From: Segatella copri
GTDB lineage: Bacteria; Bacteroidota; Bacteroidia; Bacteroidales; Bacteroidaceae
Length of the DNA: 64,000 nt
Direction of reading: 5' to 3'
Assembly: GCF_026015295.1 (NCBI RefSeq)
Contig: NZ_JAPDUW010000002.1
Location: 62,001 to 126,000 of the forward strand
Shown here piece by piece: positions 43,813-51,164 of this stretch. The first letter of the stretch is position 1. The number at the start of each line of letters is the position of its first letter. The notes below the pieces were generated by a model that did not search any database, was not told the DNA's origin, and was given only the letters and a program-made list of their open reading frames with translations. The translations under genes were made by a program, and so were the position numbers.

Positions 43813-44733
43813 TTAAGAAGAAGGCCAGATCTTGTATTTCTTAGCAAGGTTTCTCAACCTTTCACTCACCTCTTCCCTTAGCCATTGTGGTTCCAGTACT
43901 TCCATGGTGTCCATGTTGGAGAAAATCTCCTGTTCGAAATCAAACTCTGGTTTCAGGTGATACTCAAAGATGGAGTATTCATCGGTACGCTTCATTTCCT
44001 TTTGAGACTCATGGAGAGGAAGATTACGTATGTAGTTGCTCTGGAAGGCATCTACCTTGAGCACCACCTTCTGAACTTCGGAATCCTCGTTATTGATGAT
44101 TCCGAAGCAATCCTTGAAATATTCGGCCGGTTCCAACTTCTTTGGCATCTTGAAAACTTTGTCTGAGATGATGACATTTTCCATACGGTCAAGGGCATAA
44201 CAACGGATATCGTTCGTACCAGGGCTATAGGCAACCACATACCAGCGTTTCTTGAAAGCCTTCACGAAATAAGGATGGATGTCAAACTCATAATACTTCT
44301 CGGAATTGTAACTATAGTAAGAGATGAAAATGACATGGTTGTCACGCATGGCCTTGATGATGTCTTCCAGAAAGTTTCTGCCAGAAGGCATATCCTCCAG
44401 AAGGACCCGTTCCTTGAGCTTGCGGCTGTTGCCAACCATGGCATGGAGGGAGAAGGCATTGAGCATCCAACTTCGGGTACTTCCTTCCTCGAAGCAGTCG
44501 CCATACTCGATGTTGTAGCGGTATCCGTTGCCACATTCGATGTTTATCTCAAACAGTTCCTCGATGCTATGGATGTTGTTGATGAAGGTTCTTCGGGAGA
44601 GTTCCGTTCCCTCACTGAGGTCAGAGTCCAACCATCTGCTTTGGATTTCCTTCAGGGTGATGCCGCCCCTTTTCTTTGCCCGGTGGATGGTTTCCACGAG
44701 CCAGACATATTTGTTTAATTGGTTGATTGCCAT
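43813..44733 (-). CDS. WYL-domain transcriptional regulator
   Basis: 306 residues from ATG 44733 (MAINQLNKYVWLVETIHRAK). The N-terminal third is a winged HTH (ITLKEIQSRWLDSDLSEGTE ... LSRRTFINNIHSIEELF). The WYL domain spans about 110-200 (DNHVIFISYYSYNSEKYYEF ... RWYVVAYSPGTNDIRCYALD). WYL proteins of the BrxR/CapW type bind nucleic-acid-like ligands and repress defence genes. It converges with the AAA+ gene and could regulate it. A partial second copy, 90% or so alike, lies at 55.8-56.0 kb. Confidence 0.85.
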   Translation of the reverse strand: MAINQLNKYVWLVETIHRAKKRGGITLKEIQSRWLDSDLSEGTELSRRTFINNIHSIEELFEINIECGNGYRYNIEYGDCFEEGSTRSWMLNAFSLHAMVGNSRKLKERVLLEDMPSGRNFLEDIIKAMRDNHVIFISYYSYNSEKYYEFDIHPYFVKAFKKRWYVVAYSPGTNDIRCYALDRMENVIISDKVFKMPKKLEPAEYFKDCFGIINNEDSEVQKVVLKVDAFQSNYIRNLPLHESQKEMKRTDEYSIFEYHLKPEFDFEQEIFSNMDTMEVLEPQWLREEVSERLRNLAKKYKIWPSS

Positions 44734-44770
44734 ATTATCTTGTTTAATTTTGTTTCTTATAATTTTGGTA

Positions 44771-44778
44771 CAAAGATA
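44771..44778 (-). promoter_or_regulatory. Promoter -7 box of the WYL gene
   Basis: On the - strand TATCTTTG lies 38 bases before ATG 44733. A + strand box of the same kind lies at 44854-44861, so the two fire apart from each other. Confidence 0.5.
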
Positions 44779-44861
44779 ACGGAAAAGTAGGAAAATATGT
44801 TGCACAAGTTGAATTATTTTTGATGTGTGAAGTGATTTTACACCCATTTCTTCTATCTTTG

Positions 44862-45110
44862 CATCAAAAACTTAGAAAGCAATGATGAATTGTAACAGAA
44901 ACAGACAAATTATTGTATATTTGCCATGGAAAAGCGGACAAAATACGTCCGTTTAATATTAGAAAAGGGGACAAGGTTTCATTGGTCAATAATTCAGGTA
45001 TTCCAATTTACCTGTTGTTCAAATCTGGTTGCTTTTAAGTTTCAGGTTAACAAGAAGACTCAAAACCACATTTCTGTTTACCTTCAGGAATGTGGTTTTG
45101 AGTCTTTTTG
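44862..45110 (+). ncRNA. Candidate small RNA or short-peptide transcript
   Basis: + strand boxes TATCTTTG (44854) and TATATTTG (44916) precede a stretch ending in a perfect 18-bp terminator stem (45055-45106). No convincing gene lies between; a 24-codon frame at about 44882 (MMNCNRNRQIIVYLPWKSG) is the only short candidate. The block contains the GCGGACAAAAT motif shared with the second WYL locus. Between divergently oriented genes a terminator is otherwise unnecessary, so a separate short transcript is the simplest explanation. Confidence 0.4.
45055..45106 (+). terminator. Strong intrinsic terminator
   Basis: AAGACTCAAAACCACATT (45055-45072) pairs perfectly with AATGTGGTTTTGAGTCTT (45089-45106), followed by TTTGTATTTT. 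It works for + strand transcription and, with A-rich left flank, weakly for -. Confidence 0.75.
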
Positions 45111-45208
45111 TATTTTACTATTTGAGCAGCAGTACAGATATATGAATGTACATTTACTGATACATATATTACCTATTTTTAGGTATTGTGAACTATTTAA
45201 TTTTGTCG

Positions 45209-45216
45209 TATCTTTG
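45209..45216 (+). promoter_or_regulatory. Promoter -7 box of the TonB receptor operon
   Basis: TATCTTTG, with an ATTG at 45185-45188 about 20 bp upstream as a weak -33. Transcription would start near 45223, about 23 bases before ATG 45246. Confidence 0.6.
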
Positions 45217-45245
45217 CACCCAAAAAAATAAGTTAAAAGATTAGT

Positions 45246-47966
45246 ATGAAACATATCCTGTTGCTTATGATGCTTTTTGAGGTGAGTCTGATGGGAAAGG
45301 CGCAATCTATGTCTGGCAAAGTTGTGGACAAAGATTCTCATGAAGCGATTATCGGTGCTGTCGTGTATGTGGGTAGTTCTCAGAAAGTGGCAGCTATCAC
45401 TGATATTAACGGGCGATTTTCCATAGATGCAGCCAATGCAGGTAAATCTCTTAAGATTACTTATATAGGATACAAAAACTATTTAGGTAAGTTAAACCAG
45501 GCTCTCTATGAAATGGAACCGGAAATCAAGTCTGTGGGTGAAGTAGTGGTTACAGCTCAGGAGTCCAAGAGTCTGTCTTCTGCTTCTGTTATTGAGAAGC
45601 ATGCCATGGAGCACCTGCAGCCTTCAAGTTTTACGGACATTCTCGAACTGTTGCCTGGTGGACGTTCCAAAGATCCTGATTTGAGTAGCCCTAATACGAT
45701 TCGTATTCGGGAAGCCGGAAGTCCTTCAGGATATACTACCACTTCCCTCGGAACGAGTTTTGTAGTAGATGGAGCTCCCATCAGTACCAATGCCAATATG
45801 CAATATGTGGCTGGGTCTTGGGATGCAGCAACAACATCCAGAGAAAATATGAATGCCGGAGTGGATATGCGTAGCATCTCTACCGATGATATCGAGAAAG
45901 TAGAGGTGGTACGTGGCATTCCATCGGTAGAATATGGAGATTTGACAAGTGGTCTGGTGAAAATAGAACGTAGGAGAGGTGGAAATGACTGGAATGCCCG
46001 TTTGAAAGCAGATATGGGAAGCAAACTCTTTTATCTTGCAAAAGGATTGGAATGGACTCCCCAGCAGATGACCCTCAATCTCAGTGTTGATTACCTCGAT
46101 GCGAAGGCGGATCCAAGAAACCGGCTTGAAAATTACAGGAGACTGACGTTTTCTGCCCGGTTCGGAAAAACTTGGTTGACAGATTTTTACCGTTGGAAGA
46201 TTTCATCCAATCTCGATTATACCGGTTCTTTTGATAATGATAAAGTTGACCCGGATCTCAATAATCAGGCGGAAGATTCTTATAAATCGCAATATAATAA
46301 ATATGCATTTAATTCACATGTAAGTCTGTCTCCTAAGAAGCGCATTTGGTTTAAGTCGCTGGATCTGACTTTGTCAGCCTCTTATGAGTATGACCTTATC
46401 AAGCGAACCAAACTGGTACAGCTGACCCGCCAGACAGTGGCAGCTACAGCAACTACACAAGGGATTCATGATGGTGTTATCCTTCCCTATAAATATGTGG
46501 CTTGTCATGATGTAGAAGGAAAGCCGCTCAATCTTTATGCTAAGGTCAATGGTAAATTCCAGGTTCCTTCTCTTGTGGTTTCCAATACCTTGCTGTTAGG
46601 CACCGATTGGAATTACGACAAAAATAAAGGACGGGGGCAGATTTATGATGTAACCCGCCCTCTTTATGCAGGTTCCATGTCATGCCGTCCCCGAAATCTT
46701 TCTTCAATACCTTCCAACCAACAGTGGGGAATTTATGCTGAGGAACAGTTGACATTGCCTTTTGCTGGTCATTCTCTTGAACTGGTAGCCGGTATAAGAG
46801 GTACGCAGATGTTGAATCTGCCCAATAATTATGAGATGCATGGTAAGTTTTTCTGGGATCCCCGTATCAATCTCGGCTTGACTTTTCCGAAATTCAATAT
46901 TGGCAAGCTACCATCCTTTATCCGAATAGCAGGTGGAATAGGTGAACATACCAAAATGCCTACTTTGGAACAGCTTTACCCTGATCCTGTATATCTGGAC
47001 TTAACCCAGCTGAATTATTACCATACGAATCCAGCGTATCGCCGTATCAACCTGATGACGTATGTGATAGATGCAACCAATCAGAATCTGAAGCCAGCAC
47101 GTAATTTCAAATGGGAGGTGAGTACTGACATCAATATAGGAGGCAATCGATTGTCTGTCACACTCTTTAGGGAGAACATGACTTCAGGCTTCCGTTTGCA
47201 GACGGCTTATGCTCCCTATATATATAGGTGGTATGATGCATCGGGAATTGATGCCGATGCACTGTCAGCTCCACCTTCTTTGGAAGGATTACCCTTTGAG
47301 GAACGTAAGGAACTGAGGGGCTACAGTTATTACACCAATGGCAGTCAGACTCTCAAACGGGGAGTGGAATACACCTTTGCTACCCGAAGAATAGAAAAAC
47401 TGTTCACCAGACTCACTATCAACGGAGCATGGTTCCGCACGATTTATCGTAATTCTGTGGTAGAGACTTATCGCCCAAGTGCTGTTATCGGCAGTAAGCA
47501 GATACAGTATGTGGGGTATTATGAACATGATGGAGGCAATATGAATGAAATGCTCAATACCAATTTCACGTTAGATACGGATGTCCCCAAGTTGAAGTTG
47601 GGCTTCTCAATATCCGCCCAATGCCTGTGGTATACGCTGAAACAGAGTAAAGAGGTGAGTAATTATCCTACCAGCTATATGGATAATGACGGTGTGATGC
47701 ATGAGTGGAAAGCAGGTGATGAAAATGATGCTTATCTCAGGTATCTGATCAGGGATTATAACGACAGCTATTATCTCAAATACAGAGTACCTTTTGCCAT
47801 GAATGTCAATTTCAAGGTAACAAAGAAACTCTTTGATGAGAAACTGAATGTAGCTCTGTTCTGCAACAAACTGTTGGATTATACTCCCGAATATGAGAAC
47901 AATGGAGTAACGATCCGCCGTCATGTAACTCCCTATTTTGGATTAGAAATGAATGTAAAGATATGA
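45246..47966 (+). CDS. TonB-dependent outer-membrane receptor
   Basis: 906 residues. Signal peptide MKHILLLMMLFEVSLMGKAQ; then a carboxypeptidase-regulatory-like domain (SGKVVDKDSHEAIIGAVVYV ... ITYIGYKNY), the TonB plug (EVVVTAQESKSLSS, FVVDGAPISTN, DDIEKVEVVRGIPSVEYGDL) and a beta-barrel ending in YFGLEMNVKI with the C-terminal aromatic-rich strand. It imports a substrate across the outer membrane using TonB energy. It is not SusC-like in partners: no SusD gene follows. It heads an operon with a lipoprotein, a beta-barrel, a DUF4876 protein and an M16 protease. Substrate unknown. Confidence 0.9.
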   Translation: MKHILLLMMLFEVSLMGKAQSMSGKVVDKDSHEAIIGAVVYVGSSQKVAAITDINGRFSIDAANAGKSLKITYIGYKNYLGKLNQALYEMEPEIKSVGEVVVTAQESKSLSSASVIEKHAMEHLQPSSFTDILELLPGGRSKDPDLSSPNTIRIREAGSPSGYTTTSLGTSFVVDGAPISTNANMQYVAGSWDAATTSRENMNAGVDMRSISTDDIEKVEVVRGIPSVEYGDLTSGLVKIERRRGGNDWNARLKADMGSKLFYLAKGLEWTPQQMTLNLSVDYLDAKADPRNRLENYRRLTFSARFGKTWLTDFYRWKISSNLDYTGSFDNDKVDPDLNNQAEDSYKSQYNKYAFNSHVSLSPKKRIWFKSLDLTLSASYEYDLIKRTKLVQLTRQTVAATATTQGIHDGVILPYKYVACHDVEGKPLNLYAKVNGKFQVPSLVVSNTLLLGTDWNYDKNKGRGQIYDVTRPLYAGSMSCRPRNLSSIPSNQQWGIYAEEQLTLPFAGHSLELVAGIRGTQMLNLPNNYEMHGKFFWDPRINLGLTFPKFNIGKLPSFIRIAGGIGEHTKMPTLEQLYPDPVYLDLTQLNYYHTNPAYRRINLMTYVIDATNQNLKPARNFKWEVSTDINIGGNRLSVTLFRENMTSGFRLQTAYAPYIYRWYDASGIDADALSAPPSLEGLPFEERKELRGYSYYTNGSQTLKRGVEYTFATRRIEKLFTRLTINGAWFRTIYRNSVVETYRPSAVIGSKQIQYVGYYEHDGGNMNEMLNTNFTLDTDVPKLKLGFSISAQCLWYTLKQSKEVSNYPTSYMDNDGVMHEWKAGDENDAYLRYLIRDYNDSYYLKYRVPFAMNVNFKVTKKLFDEKLNVALFCNKLLDYTPEYENNGVTIRRHVTPYFGLEMNVKI

Positions 47967-48340
47967 AAAGATTGTTGATTATATGTATGATGACCTGTGG
48001 TTTTATCATTTCCTCCTGTCATCAGGATGAAGATTCCCTGTTTGCCGAAGCTTCCATCGTGTTGCAGGGAGAAACGGATATCGTTCTCGACAGGGTCCAG
48101 GGTACGGTAAGTCTTACCAATCTGAATACCACCCAGGTTTTCACTGTATCATCATTTGAAGGGAATATAGCCAGAGCCAGTATTCTTCGGGGTTCTTATG
48201 CTATCCTGGTAGAGGGTACTGCCCAATATCATGACGCTTCAGGTAAAACCTACATCAGGATGTTCAGGGCAAGTACCGATTATGTGGGATTGGAAAAGGA
48301 AGGACATAATGAAGCGATGTTGAACATAATTTGGATGTAA
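47963..48340 (+). CDS. Small lipoprotein of the TonB operon
   Basis: 125 residues, with lipobox MKRLLIICMMTCGFIISSCH. The mature part is a beta-sandwich-like domain (SIVLQGETDIVLDRVQGTVS ... ILRGSYAILVEGTAQYHDAS) resembling the first domain of DUF4876. The start overlaps the receptor stop by 4 bases. Probably surface-exposed or periplasmic and acting with the receptor; function unknown. Confidence 0.7.
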   Translation: MKRLLIICMMTCGFIISSCHQDEDSLFAEASIVLQGETDIVLDRVQGTVSLTNLNTTQVFTVSSFEGNIARASILRGSYAILVEGTAQYHDASGKTYIRMFRASTDYVGLEKEGHNEAMLNIIWM

Positions 48341-48343
48341 ATC

Positions 48344-49858
48344 ATGAAGAAGAGATATTTCATATTATTTCTGTGCTGTGTGTCTTGGTTTACTGGAAGG
48401 TCTGCAGTAACAGATTCTGCCAGGATAGAGCATCATGCTATGTGGAAAAACTGGCAGAAGGAGACAGCATGGCAAAATCCCGCCATTCATGGGCTTAGCC
48501 TCACGCTGCCTTATTCTGAAGTGTATGTCCAGATGGATTACCTGCATCAATCTGCTCCCTTTGTACTGCAGAAGGGAACAGGGCATTTTCTCTCTGAGGC
48601 CAAGGCTGAAACCTTCCTTCACTTGAGCAACCACTCTTCTGCTTGGGGGGCAGCATCTTACATGACGGGAAAGCAATATCAGGTCAGCTGGAATTCTTCT
48701 TCTGATTATGATTTGCTGAATCCTTATATTCTGGCGGATACTCTAGGAGGTGACACACATTGTGAACGGTATGGTTTTCAGGGCGGATATGCTGTTAGCA
48801 AGGGGAAATTCCAACTCGGTATTGAAGCGATTTTCAGAGCAGAACATGAATATCGGAATGTGGACCCGAGAATGCGAGGTATTGTCACAGATCTGACTCT
48901 ACGCCTTGGTACTGCCTATGATTTCGGTAAATACCAGTGGGCTGCCGGTCTAGAAGGGAATGTATACAAGCAGACCAATGATGTGGATTTCTATCGGGAA
49001 CTGGGTGTTATACCTGAGTTTCAAATGACAGGATTGGGAACAGAATACAGTCGTTTCTCCGGAGATAAACGCACCTTGTATTATAAAGGTGTAGGATATG
49101 GAATAAATCTGGATGTCAATCCGTTGAACGAAACTGGTTTTTATGGTCATGCCAAGCTTTGGAGACGGCAATATAAACGTATGCTTGCCGATTTGAATTC
49201 CGTACCCTTAACCCAGTTGTTTTATCATTCTGCAGAAGTCTCCTTGGGATGGAAGCACATGGGAGGGAGCCGTCAGGTAGCCTTAGATGGAAACCTTGTT
49301 TTTGTCAGACGTAGTGGTGATGAAAACATCATTGGCAAGTCCTCTGCCCAATATTATCCTATTATCGGTAAACTTACGATGTATAAGAATTATCTTATAG
49401 ATACCTATCTCAGAGGACTTTACGGATGGGGGAGTGGCTCTGGTACATGGTGCTTGAATGGAAAGATCGGATATTGGAGCAATCGTGAGCGATATGTCTA
49501 TCCTGAACGCAAAATGGAGGCTGCTAAGATCTATGGGAGATTGGGTGGACAGTGGATGCGCAGTCTCTCCCGAACTGTGGCCCTTACTGTGAACATGGCG
49601 GCAGCCTATTATGGTAATGTCAGTTCTGGTATCGTCATGCCTTATGCCAATATGAAGGCTTCGTTCCAGGACATGATCAATCATCAGTACCAGTTTGAAA
49701 AAGCAGGCTATGGAATGCTCTCTGCTAAGATACGTAGTGATTATCGGCTATCAGGCTCACAGATCGGCTTGTTTGCCGAATTAGGTGGAGATTGGATAAC
49801 TTGTTCTGAAAACGGACACCAGCACCATCTGCATTTGGCTCTTGGTATCACATTCTAA
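48344..49858 (+). CDS. Outer-membrane beta-barrel protein (DUF6850-like)
   Basis: 504 residues with a signal peptide (MKKRYFILFLCCVSWFTGRS). The rest alternates polar and aromatic residues in short beta strands with periodic Tyr/Trp and ends LHLALGITF with a terminal Phe, as in outer-membrane barrels. It starts 3 bp after the lipoprotein. The usual DUF6850 partners in Bacteroidales are a TonB receptor and a DUF4876 protein, as seen here. Confidence 0.65.
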   Translation: MKKRYFILFLCCVSWFTGRSAVTDSARIEHHAMWKNWQKETAWQNPAIHGLSLTLPYSEVYVQMDYLHQSAPFVLQKGTGHFLSEAKAETFLHLSNHSSAWGAASYMTGKQYQVSWNSSSDYDLLNPYILADTLGGDTHCERYGFQGGYAVSKGKFQLGIEAIFRAEHEYRNVDPRMRGIVTDLTLRLGTAYDFGKYQWAAGLEGNVYKQTNDVDFYRELGVIPEFQMTGLGTEYSRFSGDKRTLYYKGVGYGINLDVNPLNETGFYGHAKLWRRQYKRMLADLNSVPLTQLFYHSAEVSLGWKHMGGSRQVALDGNLVFVRRSGDENIIGKSSAQYYPIIGKLTMYKNYLIDTYLRGLYGWGSGSGTWCLNGKIGYWSNRERYVYPERKMEAAKIYGRLGGQWMRSLSRTVALTVNMAAAYYGNVSSGIVMPYANMKASFQDMINHQYQFEKAGYGMLSAKIRSDYRLSGSQIGLFAELGGDWITCSENGHQHHLHLALGITF

Positions 49859-49895
49859 AGTATAATATAGTATTAATGTAACTAATAGTAGAAAA

Positions 49896-51131
49896 ATGAA
49901 AAAGTTAATTTTAAAGAGTATGATGTTGCTTTCGGTGTTGGCATTGACTTTCACCTCTTGTAGCGACAATGATGACAAAGTAGTTACCACTCCTGTGTCA
50001 TTGAGTATTGAAATGCCATTGGGACTGGAGAATATAGTTCTCTCCAATGCCAAAGCGGTTTTTACCAATGTAACTACCAATGAAACGTTTATCCAGGAGC
50101 AGTTCCAGGAAAAAAATGGTAGCTTTATGGCATCTCTTGCCGATGTGCCTGAAGGAACATACAATGTTGCCATCAGCGGTGACCTGAGTTTTACTAAGGA
50201 TGGTATTGCCGGTAGCAGTAAAATCAATCAGAAGAGCGAGAATGTGAGTGTAAAATCCGGCAATGCCCAAGTCAAGTTGGCTGTGAACACATTCAATGCT
50301 AAGGGAGGTTTCGTTATCTCAGAGATTTTCTTCACGGGTACGCTTACTCCAGAAGGAAAGCAGTATTCTGATGACCAGTATTTCATTCTTTCCAATAATT
50401 CTGATGTTACACTCTATGCAGACAGTATAGCGGTTCTGGAATCTAAGTTCCTCACAGTAACAAAATATGATTATAATCCGGATATCATGAACGAAGCAAT
50501 GACGGTAGATGCTATCTATATGATTCCAGGAAAGGGTACGGAAGTTGCAGTAGAACCAGGCAAATCTCTTGTCTTGGCATTGAATGCCAAGAATCATACA
50601 GAAGCAAACTCAGCTTCATTTGATTTAAGTAAGGCTGATTACGAATTCTATGATGAGAGTTCAAATCCACGCTTCACAGACGATGACAATGCCAGTGTTC
50701 CTAATCTGGATAAATGGTATTGCAGTTCACGTACCTATTTCTCTTTGCATAACCGTGGTTTCAATACTTATGCCATTGCCCGTATGCATGGCGATAAGGA
50801 GAAGTATCTCGAAGAGAATACTTACGATGCCAGCTATGTGATGAAAGTGAATGGTAATGCTTTTCCGATGACAGCCAAGAACTGTATCAAGGTTCCTAAT
50901 TCCTGGATACTGGATGCGGTTAATCTTTCTATTGCATCTATGTGGCAATGGAATCTGGTAGCTGCAAACCTTGATGCAGGATGGGCTCATTGTGGTCAGG
51001 TAGACAAAGATGAAAACCGCTACGGCAAGTCAGTAATCCGTAAGAAGGATGCTGATGGCAAATGGGTTGATACCAATAATTCTACCAATGATTTCGAATC
51101 AGATGCAACAGTCTCTTTCCTGAAGAAATAG
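49896..51131 (+). CDS. DUF4876 domain lipoprotein
   Basis: 411 residues; lipobox MKKLILKSMMLLSVLALTFT then SCSDNDDK with the Cys at about residue 22. An N-terminal beta domain (PVSLSIEMPLGLENIVLSNA ... YNVAISGDLS) precedes the DUF4876 core (FVISEIFFTGTLTPEGKQYS, DQYFILSNNSDVTLYADSIA). The family is Bacteroidales-specific and function is unknown, but the genes recur next to TonB receptors. Likely exported to the outer surface. 37 bp separates it from the barrel gene. Confidence 0.75.
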   Translation: MKKLILKSMMLLSVLALTFTSCSDNDDKVVTTPVSLSIEMPLGLENIVLSNAKAVFTNVTTNETFIQEQFQEKNGSFMASLADVPEGTYNVAISGDLSFTKDGIAGSSKINQKSENVSVKSGNAQVKLAVNTFNAKGGFVISEIFFTGTLTPEGKQYSDDQYFILSNNSDVTLYADSIAVLESKFLTVTKYDYNPDIMNEAMTVDAIYMIPGKGTEVAVEPGKSLVLALNAKNHTEANSASFDLSKADYEFYDESSNPRFTDDDNASVPNLDKWYCSSRTYFSLHNRGFNTYAIARMHGDKEKYLEENTYDASYVMKVNGNAFPMTAKNCIKVPNSWILDAVNLSIASMWQWNLVAANLDAGWAHCGQVDKDENRYGKSVIRKKDADGKWVDTNNSTNDFESDATVSFLKK

Positions 51132-51164
51132 GCATTCTTGTATAATTTTAAAAAAGAAAAATTT

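Noticed and set aside
44926..45231. 101-codon + strand frame before the TonB receptor
   Set aside because: It runs straight through the strong terminator at 45055-45106 and through the receptor promoter, and its translation has no domain-like character.
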